Below are positions 1-6,236 of a stretch of DNA of 6,236 bases, one piece after another. The position numbers were made by a program, and so were the translations under genes. Below the pieces are notes generated by a model. The model was not told the origin of the DNA, did no database searches, and saw only the letters and a list, made by a program, of their open reading frames with translations. Positions within the stretch are counted from its first letter, which is position 1. Each line of letters begins with the position of its first letter. The DNA is from Flavobacteriaceae bacterium (GTDB lineage Bacteria > Bacteroidota > Bacteroidia > Flavobacteriales > Flavobacteriaceae), in NCBI GenBank assembly GCA_030625995.1, contig DAOUPU010000151.1, forward strand, positions 1 through 6,236, given 5' to 3'.

Positions 1-253
1 AGGCATATCCTATCTCCTACTCCTTTTTGTTGGTGTACCATTAAAATATTTTGGAGGAAACGAAATATTGGTTAAAACACTAGGCATGCCCCATGGCTTA
101 CTTTTTATAGCCTATATATTATTGGCATTTTTTATAAAACCAGAATTTAAATGGAGCAACAAAGATTTTCTAATTATTCTTATAGCTTCTGTTGTGCCTT
201 TTGGTACTTTTTATGTAGATGGTAAATTCTTAAGAAACAGAGTGTCTGTTTAG
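1..253 (+). CDS. DUF3817-type small integral membrane protein (3' part only)
   Basis: The frame is open from base 2 to a TAG at 251-253 and gives 83 visible residues, so the true start lies before the window. A TTG at 68 lies inside this frame, but the upstream part is also protein-like, so it is probably not the start. The visible part begins GISYLLLLFVGVPLKYFGG, then has LVKTLGMPHGLLFIAYILL and a last hydrophobic stretch ending in PFGTFYVDGKFLR. This order matches DUF3817 (YdzA-like) proteins: a helix with an EGxSYLLL start, a PLKY turn, a G-x-x-HG helix, and a PFG-T-F end followed by a basic tail. Such proteins are usually about 85-100 residues with three membrane helices, so roughly 5-15 residues are missing. 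Their function is unknown. The gene runs towards the minus-strand operon and is not part of it. Confidence 0.8.
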   Translation, partial: GISYLLLLFVGVPLKYFGGNEILVKTLGMPHGLLFIAYILLAFFIKPEFKWSNKDFLIILIASVVPFGTFYVDGKFLRNRVSV

Positions 254-280
254 AGTTTAAACGGGACAGATTAATTTTAT
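245..280 (+). terminator. Possible weak terminator of the DUF3817 gene
   Basis: TCTGTTT (245-251) can pair with GGGACAGA (263-270): five Watson-Crick pairs, then two G-T pairs, closing a loop of about 12 bases. A T-rich stretch, TTAATTTTAT (271-280), follows. The structure overlaps the stop codon. The stem is weak, so this is only a candidate. Confidence 0.25.
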
Positions 281-384
281 GGGGAACAAAAAATAGAAAT
301 TTGGTTTTAGAACGTAATAAGAATATTATTTATGGTATTGTAGTTGGCATTAAAAGAAAAATTATTTCAATCAAAATATGTGTT

Positions 385-541
385 TAGTAAGATAGGGTAG
401 TTCCGCAGTGGGTCACAAGGAAATCACCCGACCGCACTTGACACATATGAAGTTTGGGATGATTTCTCTTTGTAAGCCATGACTTTTTTGTTTCGTTTTT
501 TTGTCACTAAAAAAATGAAAAGACAAGAAGAGAAAAAATAA
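385..541. repeat. Structured patch, possibly a degenerate interspersed repeat
   Basis: Bases 403-440 are clearly richer in G and C than the surroundings. GTGGGTC (408-414) pairs with GACCGCAC (430-437) with one bulged C; an alternative inner pairing is GGGT (410-413) with ACCC (426-429). Conceptual translation gives short stop-broken peptides, such as GNHPTALDTYEVWDDFSL ending in a stop near 474 and a 20-residue frame at 479-541 (MTFLFRFF followed by a lysine-rich tail). These read like decayed coding or repeat sequence. I have the impression that similar VWDDFSL and FLFRFF-type strings recur in flavobacterial intergenic regions, but I cannot verify that here. No second copy lies in this window, so calling it a repeat is inference. 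Confidence 0.3.
491..520. other. T/A-rich 12-bp hairpin
   Basis: TTTCGTTTTTTT (491-502) and AAAAAAATGAAA (509-520) form a 12-bp stem with one G-T pair and the six-base loop GTCACT. Because the arms are T and A runs, the structure could help stop transcription in either direction between the convergent genes. It lacks the GC-rich stem of a classic intrinsic terminator. Confidence 0.4.
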
Positions 542-614
542 TCAACCTGACTTCTAACCATTTTAAGGACAACAGAATTATATATTCTTACTTACTCCCC
601 ATATTTTTAACGTG

Positions 615-632
615 AGCCGAATTTTTTCGGTT
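615..632 (-). terminator. Hairpin at the end of the symporter gene, possible terminator
   Basis: AGCCGAA (615-621) pairs with TTCGGTT (626-632), a 7-bp stem with one G-T pair and a TTTT loop. It overlaps the TAA stop (631-633) of the minus-strand symporter gene. On the minus strand the sequence after the stem is CACGTTAAAAATAT, which is not a strong T run, so termination may be inefficient or assisted. Its position at the end of the operon supports the call more than its sequence does. Confidence 0.4.
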
Positions 633-2310
633 AAATTGCGGTTTCATAATTACCAGGTCTTAGGACTTGAAGAATCCATGCGATTGTCATTATAACAACA
701 CACCCGAGTAAATTTAACCATAAATAAGGTAAAATATCTGCAAACCAAACTCCTATTATTATTAATTGAGTGATGATAGCCGCAATAAAAACCGCATTAC
801 CTTTTATAAACTTGAAGAAAAATGCCAATAAGAATATTCCTAAAATATTCCCATAAAAAATTGAACCAATAATATTTACAAGTTGTATAAGGTTATCAAA
901 TAAATTAGCAACACTTGCTACCATAATTGCCAAAATCCCCCATGCAAGAGTAAACCATTTCGTAACCGAAACATAGTATTGGTCAGATCTACCGGGAATA
1001 TTTCTTTTATACAAGTCAATGGTGGTTGTCGATGCTAACGCATTTAGTTCAGAAGCCGTAGACGACATTGCTGCCGATAATATTACAGCCAATAATAAAC
1101 CAATCAATCCTCGAGGCAGATTATTCAGGATAAAATGAATAAAAACATAATCTTTATCGTTGGTCTCCTGACTTTCATCCGCCTTTAATATCAAATCTCT
1201 AGCTGCTTTTCTGTTTAAAACATCTAATTCATTTAACTTTTGAATTTGTTTCAAAGCCAATTGATCAGAATTATTGTCAGCGTATTGAAATTGAGCAATT
1301 TTCATTTCTTTCTCAATATCCACCTGCTTTTTTTCAAGAGCATTATATTCATCAGCATAAGCTGAGTTCTTCACAATCTTCGTTGCAGAAGGATTAAAGT
1401 TTAGCGGTGATGCATTAAATTGATAAAATACGAATACCATAATACCCACTAATAATATAAAAAATTGCATGGGTACTTTTAGCAAACCATTAAATAACAA
1501 ACCCATCTGACTTTCTCGGACAGATTTTCCGGATAAATATCGTTGTACCTGAGATTGATCTGTTCCAAAATAGGACAGCATTAAAAAAGTTCCACCAATT
1601 AGACCTGTCCACACAGTATAACGATTATTCAGATCGAAGGAAAAATCCAATATGTCCATTTTTCCACTTGCTCCGGCAATTTTCAAGGCCTTTTGGAAGG
1701 TGATATCTTGAGGTAAATAATCAATAATAATAAAAAATGCTGCAAACATACCAATGAATATCACAGCCATTTGTTGCTTTTGCGTAACACTAACCGCTTT
1801 TGTACCACCACTAACGGTATAAATGATCACTAATACTCCTATAACAATATTGAGGGTTAGAAGGTTCCAACCTAATACCGCTGACAGTATAATTGCGGGT
1901 GCAAAGATTGTAATTCCAGCTGCTAAGCCTCGCTGAATTAAAAATAAAATAGCGGCCAAAGTTCTTGTCTTTAGATCAAATCGACCTTCTAAATATTCAT
2001 ATGCCGTATAAACTTTAAGCTTATGATATATTGGAATAAAAACCAAACAGATTATTACCATTGCAATTGGCAAGCCAAAATAGAACTGAACAAAACCCAT
2101 TCCACTATGAAAGGCCTGTCCAGGTGTGGAAAGAAAAGTAATAGCACTGGCCTGTGTTGCCATCACTGAAAGACCTATGGTCCACCATTTTGCCTCATTT
2201 CCTCCCCGAATGTACTCTTGAACATTTTTACTTCCTTTAGTCTTCCATGCACCATATCCAACTATAAAAACCAATGTACAAAGTAAAACTACCCAATCTA
2301 TTATTGCCAT
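631..2310 (-). CDS. Sodium:solute symporter (SSS family)
   Basis: A 559-residue inner-membrane protein with about 13 hydrophobic helices, expected to import a solute with sodium. Family signs are GLSVMATQASAITFLSTPGQ (46-65) in the second helix, VSGGTKAVSVTQ (166-177), the GTDQSQVQRYLS motif (249-260), and SAAMSSTASELNALASTTT (412-430) followed by DLYKR. In vSGLT the matching AAxxSS residues help form the Na2 sodium site; here they are A413, A414, S416 and S417. Between the helix near 279-297 and the one near 397-417 lies an unusually long charged, helix-forming loop (about 301-390), which by PutP topology should be periplasmic. The start ATG is one base after the stop of the small membrane protein gene and has no Shine-Dalgarno, so translation is probably coupled. 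It is the last gene of the operon. The substrate cannot be told from sequence; a sugar, sialic-acid-like or amino-acid-type solute is possible. Confidence 0.92.
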   Translation of the reverse strand: MAIIDWVVLLCTLVFIVGYGAWKTKGSKNVQEYIRGGNEAKWWTIGLSVMATQASAITFLSTPGQAFHSGMGFVQFYFGLPIAMVIICLVFIPIYHKLKVYTAYEYLEGRFDLKTRTLAAILFLIQRGLAAGITIFAPAIILSAVLGWNLLTLNIVIGVLVIIYTVSGGTKAVSVTQKQQMAVIFIGMFAAFFIIIDYLPQDITFQKALKIAGASGKMDILDFSFDLNNRYTVWTGLIGGTFLMLSYFGTDQSQVQRYLSGKSVRESQMGLLFNGLLKVPMQFFILLVGIMVFVFYQFNASPLNFNPSATKIVKNSAYADEYNALEKKQVDIEKEMKIAQFQYADNNSDQLALKQIQKLNELDVLNRKAARDLILKADESQETNDKDYVFIHFILNNLPRGLIGLLLAVILSAAMSSTASELNALASTTTIDLYKRNIPGRSDQYYVSVTKWFTLAWGILAIMVASVANLFDNLIQLVNIIGSIFYGNILGIFLLAFFFKFIKGNAVFIAAIITQLIIIGVWFADILPYLWLNLLGCVVIMTIAWILQVLRPGNYETAI

Positions 2311-2311
2311 A

Positions 2312-2428
2312 TCAGGAGTAAATTTGCATTAAAAAATAGAACAAAATGATATAGACCATATTAGCAATTAATACAACGGTGTATTCTTTTTTCCATTTAT
2401 AGGAAACCGATTTAGAATTATCCTTCAT
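2312..2428 (-). CDS. 38-residue single-pass membrane protein, likely accessory to the symporter
   Basis: An ATG at 2428-2426 opens a frame of 38 codons ending at TGA (2314-2312). The protein has a hydrophilic, lysine-rich N-terminus (MKDNSKSVSYKWKKEY, residues 1-16) and one hydrophobic helix (about 17-37, TVVLIANMVYIILFYFLMQI), with no signal-peptidase site. The positive-inside rule predicts a cytoplasmic N-terminus. The start lies 10 bases after the deacetylase stop, and the stop is one base before the symporter ATG (TGA-T-ATG), so the frame fills the gap between the two genes exactly. No Shine-Dalgarno is seen. Small membrane partners are known beside other SSS transporters (YhdT/DUF997 with PanF, and DUF4212 proteins), but those are about 80 residues with two helices. 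A similar role here, in assembly or stability of the symporter, is inference. The gene is short enough for automatic annotation to miss. Confidence 0.7.
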   Translation of the reverse strand: MKDNSKSVSYKWKKEYTVVLIANMVYIILFYFLMQIYS

Positions 2429-2438
2429 AACTATATTA

Positions 2439-4961
2439 TTAATCTTTCAATTCGCTCTTATTACTTTTTCCTACAGATAATAAATTTGTATATAATCTAT
2501 AAGCACCGGGTACGCCAGCCGGCAATTCTCTAAAAAAACTTAGTCCGGTATAAATAAAATATCCTTCTCCATATTTTGCAACGAGCAAACTCCCTTCTTT
2601 TGGGCTTTCTCCTTTATCATACATGGATAATAAAGGAGTAAACTCTGAACTCCAGCCGTCAGGAAAATACAATCCACGTTCCTGAACCCAACCCTCAAAA
2701 TCCTTCTGAGTTATTTTATTTGGAAACTGCATTATATCATGATCCGGCTCTAATATTACAACCTCCGAGTTTTCATCTGTAACTCGATCTCTTGACAAAT
2801 TGATTTCCATAGGAGATACTGCATCTACTTTCAGTCTAAAATTAGTATTATATTGAACTATTAATGTCCCTCCGCCTTTGGCATAGTCATGTAATGTTTC
2901 CTGATAAAATTTTGCCTGATCATTTGTGTTATATGCTCTAACTCCTAGAATAATCGCGTCAAAGTTTTGCAATTTATCTATGGTAATTTCTTCTTCATTT
3001 AGTTCTATTACCTTATACCCAACTTGTCTCAAACTTGCCGGAATCTCATCTCCTGCCCCCTGTATATAACCAATGAGTTCTCCTTCCTTATGAATATCCA
3101 ATCTAACAACTTTACTTTTTGATGGCATCAATACACTTTGAAAAGGGATATGATCATATTCGATTTCTATTAATTCATCGGAGAAAATGGTTCCATTTAT
3201 TTCTACTTTTGGCGAAATTTCTCCTTCACTTTGAAAGTTAGGAGGTGTTAGTTCAAAGGTAAAAGATTTTTCGATTCCTTTTTCTGCGATGTCAAGCACA
3301 AAATTATTCGGAGACACATTCCACTCATCCGGGATGTTTAATGAAATTATTCCCTTTAAATTTGGCCTCCAAGCTTTTACTTTAACTGTTATTTCCTTGG
3401 AATCATCATCTGCAAAAATGATAACATTATCTGTAATACTAGCCGTAACTTCCGGCACAATCTCAAATGGTCTATATACTTCCCCTTTTACAGGGTCATT
3501 GTATTTATAGACAATGTCTTTCACAATACTAATAGACATCCCATTAATTTCAAGCTCAAATACTGCCGTAAATTCTCTTGGCGCCTGGGGTAAACCAATG
3601 AGCTCGGGATCTGACACTTTATACATGCCCAAAGATCCATCCTCTCTTAACCAGTATGCACTTGTATAGTGGATGTCCTCAGGAATAATCCCTTTAATTT
3701 GGAATTTATGGTTTTCGTTATTCCTAAGTGTGGCATTCTCTATCTGTTCCTTATTCAAATATCCAATACCTACACTTTTCAATTTAATTGCCGCTTCACT
3801 CCTGTTAATAGCCTCAATACTTATACTCACTTCACCCTTTCTCGTTGTAAAAGACTCATTAGCAACAGCTTCTAAAAAGAGCCCTGCACAGGCCTGAATT
3901 ACTTTTTTAATCTCCTCTGACTTTTGGTCTTTCCAATGATCATTCTCGAGAGCCTGAATCAATTGATATACAATCATCAATTTCTCAATGCTGGCCGAAG
4001 GATTTGTAAAATCGTACTCTTTTTCAATTATCAACAGAAGTTCACCAATTTCTTTACCTCCCTTGACTCTTGTCCAAGTAGTATTTATCCCGTCAAAGAG
4101 ATTGGTTTTATCATTTGGAAGGTCTCCCTTAACTAATTCCAAAAATTCAGAAGAATTCCCTCTCGATCCTGTACTCCCGAAACCTTGGCTCTTATGCATG
4201 CTTCTACTCAAACTGGACACTTCGTTATTTGACAATCCAATTGCAGAGTAATAGGTTCCAGTATTAATTTCTAAAAAATTTGTCTTATCTGCCTTCTCAA
4301 AATTTTCTCTACTTCCATAAAACCACCATGATGTATTGAAAAACTCTCTTCTTGGCTGCCATACATCCACATATTTTAATTGTTCCGTATACATGCTTTT
4401 ATTTCCTGCCAAATCAAAAGCCTCGGCACTTAGAACCGCTGATGTTGTATGATGACCATGTGTTTTTCCAAAAGTTTCAGGCTTATGGCTAAATCTGTTA
4501 ATGATAATATCAGGTTGAAATTTTCGAATTGTCCAGACCACATCGCTCAGAACTTCTTCCTTGTTCCAAACTTTCAATGTTTCAGTAGGATGCTTTGAAT
4601 ACCCAAAATCATTGGCACGAGTAAACATTTGCTCTCCACCATCGGTTTTTCTTGCCGCCAATAATTCTTGTGTACGTATCACACCTAATTGTTCGCGAAT
4701 TTCAGATCCTATCAGGTTTTGTCCTCCATCTCCTCTGGTCATAGATAAATATGCTGTTCTGGCTTTAATATCATTTGAAAAATAGGAAATCAAACTTGTA
4801 TTTTCATCATCAGGGTGTGCCGCTATATAAAGAACCGAGCCTAAAAAATTTAATTTTTTAATTGATTGGTGTATTTCAATAGAACTAGGCTTATTTGGTA
4901 TTTGTGATTCAGCCGCAATAGCATAAGTCAAAAATACCAAAAGTAAAAATACTTGTCTCAT
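2439..4961 (-). CDS. Exported PIG-L/LmbE-family zinc deacetylase with Ig-like and GATase1-like C-terminal modules
   Basis: An 840-residue protein. Residues 1-19 form a signal peptide (MRQVFLLLVFLTYAIAAES) without a lipobox Cys, so it is probably periplasmic or secreted. The PIG-L domain spans about 38-260. It has the AHPDDE motif (H49, D51, D52), SMTRGDGGQN (73-82), and HGHHTTSA (168-175). By comparison with MshB, H49, D52 and H171 would bind zinc and D51 would be the catalytic base. The family removes acetyl groups from N-acetyl-sugars and related amides. Residues about 365-490 and 505-603 look beta-rich, the latter like an NEW3/Ig-type domain. Residues about 613-835 look like a class I glutamine-amidotransferase-like fold (FDAIILGVRAYN at 667-678, GGGTLIVQYN at 696-705, YGEGYFIYTG at 797-806) but contain no Cys, so this part is probably not an active amidotransferase. 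It is much larger than BshB or MshB (about 230-300 residues). It is first in the operon with the small membrane protein and the symporter. Substrate unknown. Confidence 0.9.
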   Translation of the reverse strand: MRQVFLLLVFLTYAIAAESQIPNKPSSIEIHQSIKKLNFLGSVLYIAAHPDDENTSLISYFSNDIKARTAYLSMTRGDGGQNLIGSEIREQLGVIRTQELLAARKTDGGEQMFTRANDFGYSKHPTETLKVWNKEEVLSDVVWTIRKFQPDIIINRFSHKPETFGKTHGHHTTSAVLSAEAFDLAGNKSMYTEQLKYVDVWQPRREFFNTSWWFYGSRENFEKADKTNFLEINTGTYYSAIGLSNNEVSSLSRSMHKSQGFGSTGSRGNSSEFLELVKGDLPNDKTNLFDGINTTWTRVKGGKEIGELLLIIEKEYDFTNPSASIEKLMIVYQLIQALENDHWKDQKSEEIKKVIQACAGLFLEAVANESFTTRKGEVSISIEAINRSEAAIKLKSVGIGYLNKEQIENATLRNNENHKFQIKGIIPEDIHYTSAYWLREDGSLGMYKVSDPELIGLPQAPREFTAVFELEINGMSISIVKDIVYKYNDPVKGEVYRPFEIVPEVTASITDNVIIFADDDSKEITVKVKAWRPNLKGIISLNIPDEWNVSPNNFVLDIAEKGIEKSFTFELTPPNFQSEGEISPKVEINGTIFSDELIEIEYDHIPFQSVLMPSKSKVVRLDIHKEGELIGYIQGAGDEIPASLRQVGYKVIELNEEEITIDKLQNFDAIILGVRAYNTNDQAKFYQETLHDYAKGGGTLIVQYNTNFRLKVDAVSPMEINLSRDRVTDENSEVVILEPDHDIMQFPNKITQKDFEGWVQERGLYFPDGWSSEFTPLLSMYDKGESPKEGSLLVAKYGEGYFIYTGLSFFRELPAGVPGAYRLYTNLLSVGKSNKSELKD

Positions 4962-4987
4962 TAAGTAATTTATGTGTTTATGTTTAA

Positions 4988-5014
4988 CAAATCTATAAAA
5001 TTAAACCCTTACAT
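4988..5014 (-). promoter_or_regulatory. Candidate promoter of the deacetylase-symporter operon
   Basis: On the minus strand TAGATTTG (4995-4988) fits the Bacteroidota -7 element TAnnTTTG. It lies 26 bases before the ATG at 4961, giving a leader of about 20 bases. The -33 element is poor: no TTG occurs at the right distance, the nearest candidate being ATG at 5014-5012, 16 bases upstream. The promoter may therefore be weak or need an activator. Confidence 0.4.
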
Positions 5015-5022
5015 TCTTGGGA

Positions 5023-5037
5023 TTAAGAAAATCTTAA
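5023..5037. promoter_or_regulatory. Inverted repeat TTAAGA-AAA-TCTTAA, possible operator
   Basis: A perfect 6-bp inverted repeat with a 3-base spacer lies just upstream of the operon's candidate -7 element and about 40 bases upstream of the dnaN -33 element. The same bases can also be read as a direct repeat, TTAAG (5023) and TTAAC (5034), spaced 11 bases apart; another TTAAA at 5001 is 22 bases from the first. One-turn spacing of this kind is typical of response-regulator sites such as Pho boxes. The region is very AT-rich, so chance is a real alternative. Confidence 0.25.
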
Positions 5038-5076
5038 CATTTAAAGGATAATAGAAAATTCTAACTAATTTTATTT

Positions 5077-5104
5077 TTGGGTTCAAGTTTAAATAATATA
5101 TTTG
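5077..5104 (+). promoter_or_regulatory. Bacteroidota-type promoter of dnaN
   Basis: TTG (5077-5079, within a TTTTTGG context) and TATATTTG (5097-5104) match the Bacteroidota -33 TTG and -7 TAnnTTTG elements with 17 bases between them. Transcription would begin near 5110 and leave a leader of about 50 bases before the dnaN ATG. The leader is AT-rich and has no Shine-Dalgarno, as is usual in this phylum. Confidence 0.65.
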
Positions 5105-5160
5105 TATTTCCTATTTTAATGATAGATTAATATCCTTAAATTTAATAAATCTTTTTTTAG

Positions 5161-6236
5161 ATGAAATTCATAGTTTCCAGTACACAATTGTTAAAGCAGC
5201 TCCAAATTTTAGGAGGGGTTATTAATACGAATAATACATTACCGATTCTTGATAATTTTTTATTTGAATTGAACCAAAGTCAGCTAAAAATTTCTGCTTC
5301 AGATTTGGAAACAACGATGAGCGCCGTAATTGATGTTGAAGCCGATGAAAGTAATTCTATTGCCGTACCTGCTCGATTATTGCTCGATTTTTTAAAAACT
5401 TTACCTGAGCAGCCCATCACTTTTAAGTTAGATGATAATAACACCTTTGAGATAAGTTCTGATAGCGGTAAATATGCCATTCCATATGCAAATGGGGAGG
5501 AATTTCCAAAAGCGGTTGAATTAGAATCCCCCAGTTCAACCTCCTTATCAGGAAATATACTAGGAAATGCTATTTCAAAAACAATTTTTGCATCCGGAAA
5601 TGACGATTTAAGACCTGTTATGAGTGGCGTGTTCTTTCAGTTTAGCACTGAAAACTTAACATTCGTTGCAACCGATGCGCATAAATTAGTGAAATATGTT
5701 AGAAACGACGTGAAAGCTAATGAAATGGCTGAATTTATTATGCCGAAAAAGCCTTTGACTTTATTGAAAAATATTCTAGCAGGCAATGAAGAAGAAGTGA
5801 CTATTGAATATAATGATACAAATGCTAAATTTATCTTTGGTAATAGTGTTTTGATTTGCAGACTTATAGACGGAAAGTATCCTAATTATGAAGCTGTTAT
5901 TCCTAAGGAAAATCCAAATAAATTAACGTTGGACAGAAGTTTATTTTATAACTCCGTGCGAAGAGTATCCATTTTTTCCAGTAAAACTACACATCAAATA
6001 AGATTAAAAATGGCAGGTACAGAATTGAAAATTTCTGCTGAAGATCTTGATTTTTCAAATAGAGCGGATGAACGTCTGCAATGCAGTTACGAAGGAGATG
6101 ATATGCAAATTGGATTCAACTCCAGGTTTTTATTGGAAATGCTGAATAATTTAAACTCCCATGAAATTCTTTTAGAGATGTCCATACCCAACAGAGCTGG
6201 TATTTTAACACCCATTGATGGTTTAGAAGAAGGTGA
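5161..6236 (+). CDS. dnaN: DNA polymerase III subunit beta, sliding clamp (3' end cut by the window)
   Basis: The frame starts at ATG 5161, directly after an in-frame TAG (5158-5160), so the start cannot lie further upstream. It stays open for 358 codons to the window edge; the usual length is about 370-375, so roughly 10-20 residues are missing. DnaN forms a ring-shaped dimer around DNA that holds the replicative polymerase and other partners. Recognisable parts are the start MKFIVSSTQLLKQLQ, DLETTMSA (49-55), NDDLRPVMSGVFF (147-159), ATDAHKLVKY (170-179, matching the family TDGHRL motif), CRLIDGKYPNYEAVIP (233-248), and the third-domain start with RRVSIFSSKTTHQIRL (267-282). The three clamp domains run about 1-122, 128-246 and 248 onward. 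The C-terminal strand that ends the partner-binding pocket is outside the window. It has its own promoter, is divergent from the operon, and dnaA is not upstream of it. Confidence 0.97.
   Translation, partial: MKFIVSSTQLLKQLQILGGVINTNNTLPILDNFLFELNQSQLKISASDLETTMSAVIDVEADESNSIAVPARLLLDFLKTLPEQPITFKLDDNNTFEISSDSGKYAIPYANGEEFPKAVELESPSSTSLSGNILGNAISKTIFASGNDDLRPVMSGVFFQFSTENLTFVATDAHKLVKYVRNDVKANEMAEFIMPKKPLTLLKNILAGNEEEVTIEYNDTNAKFIFGNSVLICRLIDGKYPNYEAVIPKENPNKLTLDRSLFYNSVRRVSIFSSKTTHQIRLKMAGTELKISAEDLDFSNRADERLQCSYEGDDMQIGFNSRFLLEMLNNLNSHEILLEMSIPNRAGILTPIDGLEEG

Larger units (their letters stand above)
254..630. other. Convergent intergenic region without a credible gene
   Basis: The DUF3817 gene and the minus-strand operon end here, facing each other. 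I see no open frame of useful length on either strand, no tRNA, and no TAnnTTTG promoter match. The left part (about 280-380) is plain AT-rich sequence. The middle (about 385-541) holds a GC-rich patch with a hairpin and then a T/A-rich hairpin, described separately. The right part (541-610) is again AT-rich, with only a 5-bp inverted repeat, AGAAT/ATTCT, at 574-588. Confidence 0.7.

Noticed and set aside
68..253. A separate 61-residue gene starting at TTG 68
   Set aside because: The same frame is open back to the window start, and the residues before the TTG match the DUF3817 pattern (GISYLLLL, PLKYF), so the TTG is internal.
400..440. tRNA-like or riboswitch-like structure
   Set aside because: The hairpins do not form a cloverleaf, there is no T-loop motif, and no known riboswitch pattern is visible.
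479..541. A 20-codon frame (MTFLFRFF plus a Lys-rich tail) as a small gene
   Set aside because: Its sequence comes mostly from T and A runs of a hairpin, it has no promoter match, and nothing supports translation.
3289..4785. Several plus-strand frames of 68-87 codons opposite the deacetylase gene
   Set aside because: They lie antisense to a well-supported 840-residue gene, show no recognisable family and are best explained as shadow frames.
2439..4961. Assignment of the deacetylase as BshB of bacillithiol synthesis
   Set aside because: BshB proteins are short (about 230-250 residues) and cytoplasmic; this protein has a signal peptide and about 580 residues of extra domains.
5280..5480. A 66-codon minus-strand frame
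   Set aside because: It lies entirely antisense within dnaN, whose protein sequence is clearly conserved; no promoter or family signal supports it.
6234..6236. The TGA at the window end as the stop of dnaN
   Set aside because: It is out of frame: the last complete codon is GGT (6232-6234), and only two bases of the next codon (GA) are present.

Overview
The window looks like a piece of a Bacteroidota chromosome, most likely from the Flavobacteriia. The DNA is AT-rich, no start codon has a convincing Shine-Dalgarno sequence, and two promoter candidates fit the Bacteroidota -7 consensus TAnnTTTG. The beta-clamp protein also reads like flavobacterial DnaN along its visible length. This placement rests on recognition of the sequences, not on a database search.

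Layout: (1) 1-253, plus strand: the 3' part of a small DUF3817-type membrane protein whose start lies outside the window. (2) 254-630: a convergent intergenic region with no credible gene. It contains a GC-rich structured patch followed by a T/A-rich hairpin, possibly a degenerate or interspersed repeat. (3) 4961 down to 631, minus strand: a compact three-gene operon. Its genes, in transcription order, are an exported 840-residue PIG-L/LmbE-type zinc deacetylase with a long C-terminal extension, a 38-residue single-pass membrane protein, and a 559-residue sodium:solute symporter. The small gene starts 10 bases after the deacetylase stop, and its own stop (TGA) is one base from the symporter ATG, so translational coupling is likely. 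(4) 4962-5160: a divergent promoter region. (5) 5161 to the window end, plus strand: dnaN, the DNA polymerase III sliding clamp, missing only about the last 10-20 residues.

The operon is the interesting part. A reasonable reading is that the deacetylase acts on an N-acylated (possibly sugar-containing) substrate in the periplasm and the symporter imports a product or related solute using the sodium gradient. The small membrane protein would serve as an accessory subunit of the symporter, by analogy with the small partners of other SSS transporters (YhdT with PanF, and DUF4212 proteins). The substrate cannot be read from the sequence. The symporter has an unusually long charged helical loop predicted to face the periplasm, and the deacetylase carries a Cys-free GATase1-like module. 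Both could be contact or ligand-binding surfaces. dnaN and the DUF3817 gene are unrelated housekeeping-type neighbours.
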